From: Nocardia pseudovaccinii NBRC 100343
GTDB lineage: Bacteria > Actinomycetota > Actinomycetes > Mycobacteriales > Mycobacteriaceae
DNA: 34,116 nucleotides
Direction of reading: 5' to 3'
Assembly: GCF_001613225.1 (NCBI RefSeq)
Contig: NZ_BDBY01000374.1
Coordinates: 1-34,116 of the forward strand
Of the stretch, positions 22,052-30,734 are shown piece after piece. The first letter of the stretch is position 1. Each line of letters begins with the position of its first letter. Both the position numbers and the translations under genes were made by a program. The notes beneath the pieces were generated by a model. It was not told where the DNA came from and did no database searches. It worked only from the letters and a program-made list of their open reading frames with translations.

Positions 22052-22635
22052 GCGTGCGGCGTGGCCGGGAAGTCACGATCATCGCCTGTCGCCAAATCGT
22101 CGCACGTGACGCACACCATATCGTTATTACCGGCTAAATAGGTGCGCCCGCCGGAATCTCTAACAGCTGCTTGATACACCGAGGTCCAGTGCTTATGAGA
22201 CATGACAACGGGATGGCCGGGTGTGGCGTGGAACACAGCTCGCGCCAGGCCGGTGGGTGCCGCGAAGGCCGCGCCGACCACCCGGGCGACCACATCGGCC
22301 CCGACATCGGGGGTATCCACCGGCATGATCGCGACGTACTCGGCGGGGGTGTGCGCGACGGCTCGCAAACCCGCCCGCAGCGAGGCCCCGAGTCCGGTCG
22401 CCCAGTCCGCCGCCCACACGTGATCGACACCCTCGGGTAGGTCGACCGCGTCCGGCGCAGGTCCGGTCGCGCCGAGCACCACGATCACCGGATCGCAGCC
22501 ACCGTCGCGCAACGCCGCCACCGCCGACCGCAGCCAGGCGCCGCCCTCGGCCAATGCCTTGGGCATCCCGTAGCGTGTTCCGGCGCCCGCGGCCAGGACG
22601 ATGCCCGCGCAGACCGGTTCGGGTGATGCAGCCAT
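22048..22635 (-). CDS. MocA/MobA-like nucleotidyltransferase (molybdenum cofactor cytidylyltransferase type)
   Basis: 195 residues. GIVLAAGAGTRYGMPKAL is the nucleotide-binding loop of NTP transferases, MPVDTPDV the metal-binding DxD-like segment (usually DxP or DMP), and GHPVVM the substrate block of MocA. It likely makes molybdopterin cytosine dinucleotide for a xanthine dehydrogenase-type enzyme and is coupled to XdhC by a 4-base overlap, a standard pairing. It could equally be an annotated 'NTP transferase' of another sugar, but the XdhC partner argues for cofactor work. ATG 22635 begins it, divergent from the urate genes. Confidence 0.82.
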   Translation of the reverse strand: MAASPEPVCAGIVLAAGAGTRYGMPKALAEGGAWLRSAVAALRDGGCDPVIVVLGATGPAPDAVDLPEGVDHVWAADWATGLGASLRAGLRAVAHTPAEYVAIMPVDTPDVGADVVARVVGAAFAAPTGLARAVFHATPGHPVVMSHKHWTSVYQAAVRDSGGRTYLAGNNDMVCVTCDDLATGDDRDFPATPHA

Positions 22636-22833
22636 GAAATGACGGTAGCCCGGCAGCGTAGCCGGTGGGTTACGGAAAAGTGCTCTGACGTCGACAGTAG
22701 TAGATCGTCCACATGGAGCCCGACCATCTCCGAAATCCGCGCCCAGGTCGAATACGGCAGCGCAGGCGACACGCCGGAGGTGATCTATCTTGTTCGACTG
22801 GCGACCGGGTCGGTCGTATTCGATGCTGGTTCG
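22636..22833. promoter_or_regulatory. Divergent control region between mocA/xdhC and the urate genes
   Basis: No gene is seen in these 198 bases. On the minus strand GTAAC (22673-22669), six bases, GCTAC (22662-22658) partly fits a GlnR pair, about 35 bases upstream of the MocA-like start. An open frame runs through towards the OHCU decarboxylase, but its sequence is not like that family before Met at 22834. TTCGAC with TATTCG 18 bases later is a weak promoter candidate for the plus strand. Confidence 0.35.
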
Positions 22834-23340
22834 ATGACACCCGACGGGTTGGGCCTCGCGGAATTCAACGCATTGCCCGAAGCGGAGGCGAATGCGGCCT
22901 TGCTCGTGTGTTGCGCCGCGCCGGAATGGGCTCGGGCGCTGGTTGCCGGGCGGCCGTACGCGAATGTCGATGCCCTATTCGATACGGCCGATGCGGTGCT
23001 GGCCGAATTGTCCGAGGCGCAGATCGATCGCGCACTCGACGGACATCCGCGCATCGGCGCCCGGCCCGATACCGCGGCATCGGCGCGCGAGCAGGCCGGG
23101 GTGGCCGGGGCCGGGGATACGGTGCGGGCGGGGCTGGCCGAGGGCAATCTGGCCTATGAGAAGAAGTTCGGCCATATCTATCTGGTATGTGCGACCGGTA
23201 AATCCGGGGACGAACTGCTGGAATTGCTCACCGCCCGGCTCGGAAATGATCCCGAGACCGAAAGGCGGGTTATGCGAACGGAATTGGCGCAGATCAATCG
23301 GATTCGGTTGACGCGGTTGCTGGTCGGTGCTGCCGAATGA
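22834..23340 (+). CDS. uraD: 2-oxo-4-hydroxy-4-carboxy-5-ureidoimidazoline (OHCU) decarboxylase
   Basis: 168 residues. It begins MTPDGLGLAEFNALPEAEA, matching the family start, and contains ALLVCCAAPEWARALVAGRPY, the active-site GHPRIG segment with the catalytic His, and AYEKKFGHIYLVCATGKS. It converts OHCU to S-allantoin, the last step of urate breakdown to allantoin. The frame is open further upstream, but those residues are not conserved. Its stop overlaps the ATG of the HIU hydrolase (ATGA), so the order is uraD-hiuH-uricase, the reverse of the reaction order. Confidence 0.92.
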   Translation: MTPDGLGLAEFNALPEAEANAALLVCCAAPEWARALVAGRPYANVDALFDTADAVLAELSEAQIDRALDGHPRIGARPDTAASAREQAGVAGAGDTVRAGLAEGNLAYEKKFGHIYLVCATGKSGDELLELLTARLGNDPETERRVMRTELAQINRIRLTRLLVGAAE

Positions 23341-23654
23341 GCTCGCTCAGCACACATGTCCTCGATGCCGTCGCGGGTGCGCCCGCGGCCGGTATCGCGG
23401 TGGTGCTCTATCGCGACACCGAGGTAGTCGGTTCCGGAGCCACCGATGCCGACGGCCGGATCGCCTCGCTCGGTGCGGCATTGCCACCCGGCACATATCG
23501 GCTGGTATTCGCTACCGGCGCATATTTCGCCGAGTGCGGGGTCGAATCGTTCTATCCGGAGGTCGCCGTCACGTTCGTCGTCATCGAGGAGCGGCACTAC
23601 CACGTCCCATTGCTGTTGTCGCCCTTCGCCTTTTCCACCTACCGAGGGAGCTGA
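23337..23654 (+). CDS. hiuH: 5-hydroxyisourate hydrolase (transthyretin-like)
   Basis: 105 residues, near the usual 110-115. LSTHVLDAVAGAPAAGI holds the first active-site His, and it ends AFSTYRGS, the C-terminal YRGS tetrad that separates HIU hydrolases from transthyretin; RHYHVPLLLSPF contributes another active-site His. It hydrolyses 5-hydroxyisourate to OHCU in the cytosol. It overlaps the OHCU decarboxylase and is followed after 7 bases by uricase, so the three enzymes are coordinately made. Confidence 0.93.
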   Translation: MSSLSTHVLDAVAGAPAAGIAVVLYRDTEVVGSGATDADGRIASLGAALPPGTYRLVFATGAYFAECGVESFYPEVAVTFVVIEERHYHVPLLLSPFAFSTYRGS

Positions 23655-23661
23655 GCCATTC

Positions 23662-24567
23662 ATGGAGCTGACCGGGCCGATCGTGCTGACCGACAACCGG
23701 TACGGAAAGGCGGAGAACCGCATCGTCCGGATCTACCGGGACCAGCCGCGTCACGAAATCCGCGATGTGAACGTATCCACGGTGCTGCGTGGCGATTTCG
23801 CCGATGCCTATGTCGCCGGTGACCAGTCGAAGGTGCTGCCCACCGATACCCAGAAGCAGACCGCCTACGCGTATGCGAAAAAGCCTGGGCTGCAACCGAT
23901 CGAGGACTATGCGCTGACGCTCGCCGCGCATTTCGCCGACGAGATCGCACCCGTCGACAGCGCGCGCATCGAGGTCGAGGAGTACGCCTGGCAGCGGGTC
24001 ACCGTCGACGGCAGCGAGCACGATCACACCTGGGTGCGGCAGGGTTCCGAGGTGCGGACCGCGACGGTCACGGTGTCGGGCAAGGGCGACCGGCAGCAGG
24101 CCTGGGTCATCGGCGGGGTCAAGGATCTGGTGATCCTCAAGTCGACCGGCTCGGAGTTCGCCGACTTCCTCACCGACGATTTCACCGTCCTCGCCCCGAC
24201 GCACGACCGGATGCTCGCGACCTCCCTCGTCGCGCAGTGGCGTTTCGCCGCCACAACCGGTGTGGACTGGGATGCGGTGTACGCGGGCGTCCGGCAGCGG
24301 ATGGTCGAGGTTTTCGCGACGCTGCATTCGAAGGCTATGCAGCAGACGCTCTTCGAAATGGGCAAGGCCGCGCTCGAGGCCTTTCCGGTGCTCGCCGAAA
24401 TCCGGCTGGCCGCGCCGAATAAGCATCATTTCGACTACGACCTCGGTCGGTTCGGCATCGAGAACCACGGCGAGGTCTTTCACGCCGACGATCGGCCCTA
24501 CGGACTCATCCACGCCACTGTGCAGCGAGAAGATGCCCCGGAGGCCGGGCCCGCATGGCTACCGTAG
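23662..24567 (+). CDS. Urate oxidase (uricase)
   Basis: 301 residues, cofactor-free T-fold enzyme. LTDNRYGKAENRIVRIYRD carries the active-site Lys, LPTDTQKQTAYAYAK the catalytic Thr, GGVKDLVILKSTGSEFADF a family block, and APNKHHFDYDL the His. It oxidises urate with O2 to 5-hydroxyisourate and H2O2. I start at ATG 23662, with a GGGAG site 12 bases upstream; the open frame extends upstream through the HIUase gene, but that part is in another frame of it and unlike uricase. The stop is 4 bases before the deaminase start. Confidence 0.94.
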   Translation: MELTGPIVLTDNRYGKAENRIVRIYRDQPRHEIRDVNVSTVLRGDFADAYVAGDQSKVLPTDTQKQTAYAYAKKPGLQPIEDYALTLAAHFADEIAPVDSARIEVEEYAWQRVTVDGSEHDHTWVRQGSEVRTATVTVSGKGDRQQAWVIGGVKDLVILKSTGSEFADFLTDDFTVLAPTHDRMLATSLVAQWRFAATTGVDWDAVYAGVRQRMVEVFATLHSKAMQQTLFEMGKAALEAFPVLAEIRLAAPNKHHFDYDLGRFGIENHGEVFHADDRPYGLIHATVQREDAPEAGPAWLP

Positions 24568-24571
24568 GCGC

Positions 24572-25933
24572 ATGAAGACAACGACGGTCATCGACGGGTG
24601 CGCCGTGGCGACCATCGATCCGCACGGCACCGAATACCGCCGCGGGTATGTGACGGTGCAGGGCAACCGGATCACCGCGGTCGGCGCGGGTGATGCGCCC
24701 GACCTCGGCGCGGATGTGCACCGCATCGACGGCCGTGGCTGCCTGCTCACGCCCGGACTGGTGAACACCCATCACCATCTCTACCAATGGGTCACCCGGG
24801 GTCTGGCCGCGGATAACACGCTGTTCGAATGGCTCACCACGCTCTACCCGATCTGGGCGGGCATCGATGAAGATGCGGTTCGCGTCGCCGCGACCGGTGC
24901 GCTCGCCGCGCTGGCCAGGACGGGGTGCACCACGTCCACCGACCACCATTACGTCTTCCCGCGCGCGGGTGGTGACCTGCTCGGCGCGGAGATCGCCGCG
25001 GCCGCCGAGGTGGGGTTGCGATTCCATCCGACGCGCGGCTCGATGGATCTCGGGCAGAGTGCGGGTGGGCTGCCGCCCGACGAGGTGGTGGAGACCCTCG
25101 ACGCCATTCTCACCGCGAGCGCGGATGCCGTTGCGCGCTGGCATGATTCGTCATTCGATTCGATGCTCCGGATCGCACTCGCGCCATGTTCGCCGTTCTC
25201 GGTGACGACCGAGTTACTGCGCGAATCCGCTGTGCTGGCACGCGATCTCGGCGTACGCCTGCATACCCATCTGGCCGAGACGATCGATGAAGCGGAGTAC
25301 TGTGCGGACAAATTCGGCTGCACACCCGCCCAGTACATGGAGCGGCTCGGCTGGCTCGGCTCGGATGTCTGGTACGCCCATGGCATCCACCTGGACGACG
25401 CTGCCATCGGCACGATGGCGGAAACCGGCACCGGAGTGGCGCATTGCCCGACCTCGAATGCGCGGATCGGGGCGGGCACGGCGCGCACGGCCGATCTGAT
25501 CGCGGCGGGTGTGCCGGTAGGACTCGGCGTGGACGGGGCCGCCAGCAATGAATCCAGTTCGATGATCGAGGAGCCGCGCAATGCGCTGCTCTACGCAAGG
25601 GCCAAGGGCGGCCCGCGCGCGGTCAGCACTCGAAAAGCTCTGGAGCTGGCCACCATCGGTGGTGCGCGGGTGCTGGGGCGGGCAGCCGAAATCGGGTCGA
25701 TCGAACCGGGCAAACTCGCCGATCTCGCTCTGTGGCGCCTCGATACGCCCGCGCACGCGGGCATCGATGACCCGGTGACCGCATTGATTCTCGGCTCCGC
25801 CCCGCCGCTGGCGGCGTTGATCGTCGACGGGCGCACGGTCGTTCGCGATGGCGAGGTGCGCACTGTCGACGAGGAGAAGGTCGGCGGCGAGGTTGCCCGG
25901 GCGCAGGCGGCGCTCGTCGCGAAGGCGGGCTGA
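24572..25933 (+). CDS. 8-oxoguanine deaminase-like amidohydrolase
   Basis: 453 residues of the amidohydrolase/cytosine deaminase-like group. NTHHHLYQWVTRG (His67-69), TDHHYVF, RLHTHLAET with the next metal His, YAHGIHL, AHCPTSNARIG and GLGVDGAASNESSS (metal Asp) are all present. The NTHHHLYQW... opening and LTTLYPIWAGID segment match the 8-oxoguanine deaminase subgroup (for example Pa0142), which turns 8-oxoguanine into urate. It comes right after uricase, so its product enters the same pathway. Guanine deaminase or another triazine/purine deaminase is the main alternative; the neighbour evidence and the motif together favour 8-oxoguanine. Confidence 0.86.
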   Translation: MKTTTVIDGCAVATIDPHGTEYRRGYVTVQGNRITAVGAGDAPDLGADVHRIDGRGCLLTPGLVNTHHHLYQWVTRGLAADNTLFEWLTTLYPIWAGIDEDAVRVAATGALAALARTGCTTSTDHHYVFPRAGGDLLGAEIAAAAEVGLRFHPTRGSMDLGQSAGGLPPDEVVETLDAILTASADAVARWHDSSFDSMLRIALAPCSPFSVTTELLRESAVLARDLGVRLHTHLAETIDEAEYCADKFGCTPAQYMERLGWLGSDVWYAHGIHLDDAAIGTMAETGTGVAHCPTSNARIGAGTARTADLIAAGVPVGLGVDGAASNESSSMIEEPRNALLYARAKGGPRAVSTRKALELATIGGARVLGRAAEIGSIEPGKLADLALWRLDTPAHAGIDDPVTALILGSAPPLAALIVDGRTVVRDGEVRTVDEEKVGGEVARAQAALVAKAG

Positions 25934-25942
25934 GTATCGTTG

Positions 25943-25979
25943 CGCGGCCGCCGTCCTCCCCTCGGTGACGGCGGCCGCG
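25943..25979. terminator. Strong hairpin between convergent genes
   Basis: A perfect 13-bp GC-rich stem encloses an 11-base loop (25956-25966) just after the deaminase stop. No T-run follows, so it is an I-shaped terminator or a transcription barrier. It would serve transcripts from both sides, as the next gene is convergent. Confidence 0.6.
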
Positions 25980-26022
25980 GCAACTGCGGGTCCGGCGCAG
26001 AACCCGCAGCGCCAGTCGGTCT

Positions 26023-26364
26023 TCAGGCAAGGGCCGTTGCGTGTTCGATCTCGTGCTCCGGATCCGATTCCAGCCGCGCCCGCAGTGCGAGCAGGCACAT
26101 CACCTCGTGCAGCGTGAGACCCAGTTCGGCCGCGTGCAATTCGGCTATCTCATGGTCGAATCGACCGGACGGATCCAACTGATCCATCAGAATCATCTCC
26201 GCCACAACCATTCCCGCCAGTGCCTGCGCCCGAGTCAGCCGACGGTCGGTCGGCAGATACGACAGCAGCCATTTGCCGCGGCCGCCCTCGGGCAGATCGA
26301 TCCGGAAGGCCGCCTCGTGCGCCACATCGCTCGTGATGAGCCATTCCGTGGTCGTAATCGGCAT
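26023..26364 (-). CDS. Small hypothetical protein divergent from the STAND gene
   Basis: 113 residues from ATG 26364, which has GAAAGGGG at a good distance; an earlier start at 26382 is less likely because that sequence is the ribosome site. The protein is acidic with helical-looking LTRAQALAGMVVAEMILMDQLD and LHEVMCLLALRARLES segments. I recognise no family. The longer plus-strand open frame over the same bases is a shadow. Its transcript and the STAND gene's start diverge from the same intergenic region, so they may be controlled together. Confidence 0.7.
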   Translation of the reverse strand: MPITTTEWLITSDVAHEAAFRIDLPEGGRGKWLLSYLPTDRRLTRAQALAGMVVAEMILMDQLDPSGRFDHEIAELHAAELGLTLHEVMCLLALRARLESDPEHEIEHATALA

Positions 26365-26491
26365 CGCGCGAACCCCTTTCATCCGCTGCGACTTGTCACA
26401 TTGTTCAGTTGCTGCCCTCTACGGTGTCAGTTCGCCTCGGCGTGGCGCGATCCCAGCGGCAAAAGTGATTTCTTCACTCCGGCCGAAGCAC

Positions 26492-26520
26492 TTGACCAGC
26501 GGAAATACGGCTGATACCAA
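26492..26520 (+). promoter_or_regulatory. Possible promoter of the STAND gene
   Basis: TTGACC (26492-26497), a 17-base spacer and TACCAA (26515-26520) form a fair sigma-70-type promoter 87 bases before the ATG. An AGTGA-N5-TCACT inverted repeat at 26464-26478 lies just upstream and could be an operator. The rest of the 242-base interval 26365-26606 shows no gene. Confidence 0.35.
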
Positions 26521-26606
26521 GGAATTAATCACAGTCGGCGTTTCGATTCTCCGGTGCGCGCGCAGCACCGTCGGCCGGGCGCATCGCATGCGGGGAGGGT
26601 GGGGCG

Positions 26607-29495
26607 ATGGATCGAGCAGGTCGCCACCCCCGCCGACGTCCCGGAGGGAATGTCAGTGCCGAGGATCGACGGCGCCTACGCGAGCGCCTGGCCGATCTCG
26701 GATTGACCGAACAGCAACTGCTGGAACCTCTTGCCGCCGAATTGCGTCAGCGCGGGTACCGACCGCGCGCCGCCTGGCGCTATGCCAACGAATTGACCCA
26801 GGGCGTGGTCGCCGAGCGCTACAACGAGCTCACCGACAGCGCCACCGCGGCCATGAAGGCCAGCCGGATCTCCGAATACGAGGCGTGGCCGTTCAGCCGC
26901 GACGGCGTCGTTCTCGATGACGAACCGGAGCGTCCGTCCGGTGTGCGCCCGACGGTCCGCGTCCTCAAGAATCTCGCCACCATCTACGGCACCACCTGGG
27001 ACCAGCTCGTCGATGTCGCCGACCTGGCGCATATGCCCGAACACGAACGGCTGGAGTACCACGAGGCGGTGGCCCGGCGTGCCATCGGCCGACTCCCGGT
27101 GCCCACCGGTGGTGACCTGCCCGCCGAGGTCCCGCACTTCACCGGCCGCGACGGGCCGAAGGCCCAATTGCGTGATCGCGTAACCGAACACCTGCGCAGC
27201 GGCGCGGTCGCGGTGCATGTGATCGTCGGGCTGACCGGCATCGGCAAGACCGCTTTGGCACGCTACGCCGTCGCGGCCTTCGGACGGCATTACCCGGACG
27301 GCACGATCTGGGTCGATCTGCACGGCTACACCCTCGGCCGCGATCCGCGCGAACCCATCGACGTACTCGAGCAGCTCCTGCTACAGGTCGGGGTCGCCCG
27401 CGAAACCATCGAAATGGACCTGGCCGGGCGGGCGAACCGCTGGCGCACCACCATGAGCGATCGCCGCATGCTCATCGTCTTCGACAATGTCCTGGACACC
27501 GCGCAGGTGAAAGACCTACTGCCACAAGCCCCCGGCTGTTTCGTCCTGATCACCAGCCGCAGCAAACTCACCGGCCTGGCCGGTGCCGCACCGCTGCGGT
27601 TGGCGGTCATGGAGTGGGAGGAGGCTGAGGAACTGCTCGTCAAACTGGGCAATCTACGCACCGGCTACGACAAGCGTGCGGTACGCCTGATCTTGGAGAC
27701 GGCGGGCCGACTTCCGTTGGCCATCAGGCTGATCGGCGGTCAAATTGCTCACCACGGCGAGGAGATGCTCGCCGACAGCGCGGCCGATATCGCCAATTTG
27801 ACGGCGCGGATCAAAGAGGCGTCGGTGGATCGCCGCGCGACCGACTCGGCCGCCGAACATCTCTTCGATCAGTTCGCCGCGGAAGACGAGTCGCTGCGTG
27901 CCGCCTTCGAGATGTCTTATGAGCGTTTGCAAGACCCGAAACATCAACGGGCGGTTCGCCTTCTGGGCTGGTTTCCGGGGCCCGAGATCACCGCGGAGGC
28001 CATGGCGACGATGGCTTCGGTACCGCTCGGTGACGGAATGATGATGGTGCGCAGGCTATTCGAGGCCGGGTTCCTCGACCCGTCTTCCGGCGGTCCCGGT
28101 GGTCACCGCTACCGGATGCACGACCTCACCCGATGGTGCGCCCGCATGCACGCCGAACGCGAGGACTCACCCGCCGAACACGCCGCGGTCATCGATCGCC
28201 TCGTCGGCGAAAGCCTCGCCGTCGCCCGTCAGGCGAGCACCCACCAGATCTTCGATCCCGCGGGCAGCGAACACCTCTGGAACCCCTCCGACGACGCGAC
28301 CCAAGCGCGCGAATGGCTGACCCGCGAACGCGAGATGCTGCAGGGCTGCGTACAGGCGGCCGAACCGACAAGAGACGCAGCCGAATTGGCCCGCCGACTG
28401 GCCTCGCACCTCTCCGGCACCGGCCACTGGTCCCTGGCCCACCGCCTCTTCGGCCGCGCCCTCGACATCGCGGGCCGAGTCCACGATCGTCGCGCCGAAT
28501 CCTGGGCCCTGGTCGGCCGTGGCCGCGTCGACCGCCTCATGGGCCACCACGAGGCGGCGGGGGCGGCGTTCGAGCATGCCAGGGCCATCGCACTCGAACT
28601 GGCGGATCAGAATACCGAGGCGGCCATCCTGTGTGAGCTCGGCCAAACCGCACGGAGCACCGGCGATCACGCGGAGGCACGGGTCTACTTCGGTCAGGCC
28701 TTGAAAATGGCCAGGTCTATCGCCAATCAACCCACCGAATGCGACGCTCTGCAAGGGCTCGCGCATGTGGCCTGGGTGGCGTCGGACTATCGGACCGGCC
28801 GCAGCTACTCGGAGGAGGCACTCGCCATCGCGGGCGATATCGGCGACCCGATCCGGGTGGCCACCGCGCAATGGGGTCTGGCCGAGGTCATCCGGCGACT
28901 GGGCGAACAGGCCGAGGCCAGGCACCTATACGGCGAGGCCCTGCGCATCGCGCAGAAGATGAACCACCGGAGGTTGGCGGGGGACGCGCTACGGGGGCTC
29001 GGCCATATCGAAAGGCTGGTCGGGGAGCAGGAAACGGCCCGCGAGTACTTCGACGACGCAATGGCGATCGCCAAGCGCATCCACGACAGGTACGGCGAGG
29101 GGTGGACGCTGTGGGGTCTTGGCAATATCGCGCGCAAGACCGGCGACTACGAGAAGGCTCGCAGTATGTTCCAGCAGGCATACGACATCGCGGTCGAGAT
29201 CGACGATCGGTTCAGCCAGGTGGATACGTTGCGCGGACTCGGGCATATCGAGCGACATTTCGGCGAATACCTCGGCGCCCAAAGGTATTACGAGGATTCC
29301 CAGCGGATCGCCGAACGGATCGGTGATCCGCTGGGACGCGCCGATGCGCTGCGCGGCCTGGCCACCGTCGCGGTCAAGACCGGGCAGGCCGAGCTGGCCG
29401 AACGACTGCTTTCCCAGGCGCTCGAACTCTATGCGAGCACCGGTGTGCGGCACGGTGAACAGATCACCTCCGAAATCCGGATGCGCAGCGACTGA
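26607..29495 (+). CDS. STAND NTPase: XRE-like N-terminus, NB-ARC and TPR repeats
   Basis: 962 residues. About 20-140 hold an XRE-related DNA-binding-type domain seen at the head of actinobacterial STAND proteins (RPRAAWRYANELTQGVVAERYN...ASRISEYEAWPF, then PTVRVLKNLATIYGTTWDQLVD). The NB-ARC NTPase follows: P-loop GLTGIGKT 208-215, Walker B LIVFDN 289-294, GRLPLAI 367-373. From about 600 to 940 are tandem tetratricopeptide repeats of about 40 residues, with recurring ALRGLGHIER and A...YF..A phrases. Such proteins switch on ATP binding when the TPR sensor meets a ligand. Some regulate secondary metabolism or development, some sense phage. The signal and output are unknown here. GGGGAGGG supports ATG 26607. 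It stops 6 bases before the convergent M20 stop. Confidence 0.88.
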   Translation: MDRAGRHPRRRPGGNVSAEDRRRLRERLADLGLTEQQLLEPLAAELRQRGYRPRAAWRYANELTQGVVAERYNELTDSATAAMKASRISEYEAWPFSRDGVVLDDEPERPSGVRPTVRVLKNLATIYGTTWDQLVDVADLAHMPEHERLEYHEAVARRAIGRLPVPTGGDLPAEVPHFTGRDGPKAQLRDRVTEHLRSGAVAVHVIVGLTGIGKTALARYAVAAFGRHYPDGTIWVDLHGYTLGRDPREPIDVLEQLLLQVGVARETIEMDLAGRANRWRTTMSDRRMLIVFDNVLDTAQVKDLLPQAPGCFVLITSRSKLTGLAGAAPLRLAVMEWEEAEELLVKLGNLRTGYDKRAVRLILETAGRLPLAIRLIGGQIAHHGEEMLADSAADIANLTARIKEASVDRRATDSAAEHLFDQFAAEDESLRAAFEMSYERLQDPKHQRAVRLLGWFPGPEITAEAMATMASVPLGDGMMMVRRLFEAGFLDPSSGGPGGHRYRMHDLTRWCARMHAEREDSPAEHAAVIDRLVGESLAVARQASTHQIFDPAGSEHLWNPSDDATQAREWLTREREMLQGCVQAAEPTRDAAELARRLASHLSGTGHWSLAHRLFGRALDIAGRVHDRRAESWALVGRGRVDRLMGHHEAAGAAFEHARAIALELADQNTEAAILCELGQTARSTGDHAEARVYFGQALKMARSIANQPTECDALQGLAHVAWVASDYRTGRSYSEEALAIAGDIGDPIRVATAQWGLAEVIRRLGEQAEARHLYGEALRIAQKMNHRRLAGDALRGLGHIERLVGEQETAREYFDDAMAIAKRIHDRYGEGWTLWGLGNIARKTGDYEKARSMFQQAYDIAVEIDDRFSQVDTLRGLGHIERHFGEYLGAQRYYEDSQRIAERIGDPLGRADALRGLATVAVKTGQAELAERLLSQALELYASTGVRHGEQITSEIRMRSD

Positions 29496-29501
29496 TCCGC
29501 G

Positions 29502-30734
29502 TTATGCGCAGCGCCGAATCGCGAGCGCGGCGAGTGTGCGGGCACAGGCGGACATTTCGCTGATCAGCACGTGATGTTCGGTGCCCGGCGTGGTTCCGCG
29601 CGGTCCGAACAGACAGCATTCGATGCCCGCCCGGCTGAGGTGGGTGGTGTCGTTGCCGCAGTACGAGTACGGCAGCGCGAGCCCGGTCTCCTCGACGTGG
29701 AAATCCGAGACCAGGGGGAGTAACTCGGCGATGTCGCGTACGACGGCGCACTCGGGGGACATGTCCATCGGCGGCATATCCGTCCCGCTGACCCGGAACT
29801 GCGGGTCGACCGGATGTTCCAGGTGGATCGTGGCCGTCGGAAAACGCGGGCGGAGGCGGTCGAGCGCGGCGTCGATGCCCGCGTGGACGTCTTCGGGCTC
29901 ATGGGGCGGCGGGTAGCGCAGGTCGATGAGGGCAGTCGCCTTGTCGGCACAGTAGGAAATTCCCGAAAGATCATGTCCCTCACCACGTCCCGCCAGCAGG
30001 CTGGCGACCTGCATGCGCGGCAGCGGTGGAAAGTCGGAGTTGCGCAGTCCGATGTCGGCCGTGTCGAGCAGGTCGAGAACCTTCCGCAGCACCGCGATGG
30101 CGTCGACACCTTCGTCTGGCCTGCTGGTGTGGGCACTGCGGCCGCGAACAACCAGGGCGAACTTGTGCACGCCCGCCGTCCGGGTGATGACGCGACGGAC
30201 CGAATAGGGCTCGGGCACCACGGCCGCCGCCGCCGTGAGCCCGGATCGCAATGCGTGCTTCGTGCCGACCCCGCCCTGAAGTTCGCCGACCACGAACTCC
30301 AACAGCAAACCCTGCCGGAGTGGTATTCCGCTGCGGTGCACGGCGATTGCCGCGCCGATCATGGCGGCGAGACCGCTTTTCATATTGTGCAGGCCAGCCC
30401 CGAACAGTTGGTCGCCGATTCGTCTCGCGGTGAACGGACCCTCCGGGTGATCGCGGCCCAGCGGATCCATATCCAAATGTCCGTTCAGCATGAGTGCTGG
30501 TGTTCCATGCAGCGGGCCGAGCAGACCGATCATCTGGAATCGACCGGGCTGCACCTCCTGTCCGAAGGTATGAATACCGTTGTCGGCGAGTGTTTTCTGG
30601 ACCTGAACCGCCAACGGCGTCTCCTGCCCGGTGAAGGATGCGACGGCGGTGAGCTCGGTGGCGATGGCCACGAGTTCGTCCTCCGGGAGCAGTCGGTCCA
30701 GGTCGCCGATCATCTTCTCGATCGAGTCAGTCAC
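29502..30734 (-). CDS. M20/M25/M40-family hydrolase with altered metal ligands
   Basis: 410 residues from GTG 30734 (8-base overlap with the dioxygenase stop); ATG 30713 is the alternative. It has the M20 fold: NGHLDMDPLG (His86, Asp88), a dimerisation domain with AGVHKFALVVRGRSAH, and TEHHVLIS near the end. The bridging metal ligand usually in GxxDMKGG is Asn117 (LHNMKSG), and the Glu pair (DEE) is EL (Glu151, Leu152) in VVGELQGGVGT. So it probably binds one metal or works differently from DapE/ArgE/CPG2. A known sub-branch may share this. It probably cleaves an amide or peptide bond of a small substrate made or modified by the dioxygenase encoded just upstream in the same operon. Confidence 0.85.
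   Translation of the reverse strand: MTDSIEKMIGDLDRLLPEDELVAIATELTAVASFTGQETPLAVQVQKTLADNGIHTFGQEVQPGRFQMIGLLGPLHGTPALMLNGHLDMDPLGRDHPEGPFTARRIGDQLFGAGLHNMKSGLAAMIGAAIAVHRSGIPLRQGLLLEFVVGELQGGVGTKHALRSGLTAAAAVVPEPYSVRRVITRTAGVHKFALVVRGRSAHTSRPDEGVDAIAVLRKVLDLLDTADIGLRNSDFPPLPRMQVASLLAGRGEGHDLSGISYCADKATALIDLRYPPPHEPEDVHAGIDAALDRLRPRFPTATIHLEHPVDPQFRVSGTDMPPMDMSPECAVVRDIAELLPLVSDFHVEETGLALPYSYCGNDTTHLSRAGIECCLFGPRGTTPGTEHHVLISEMSACARTLAALAIRRCA

Noticed and set aside
26041..26514. 157-residue plus-strand frame over the small gene at 26023-26364
   Set aside because: The minus strand has the better ribosome site and a more natural protein; the plus frame is its shadow.
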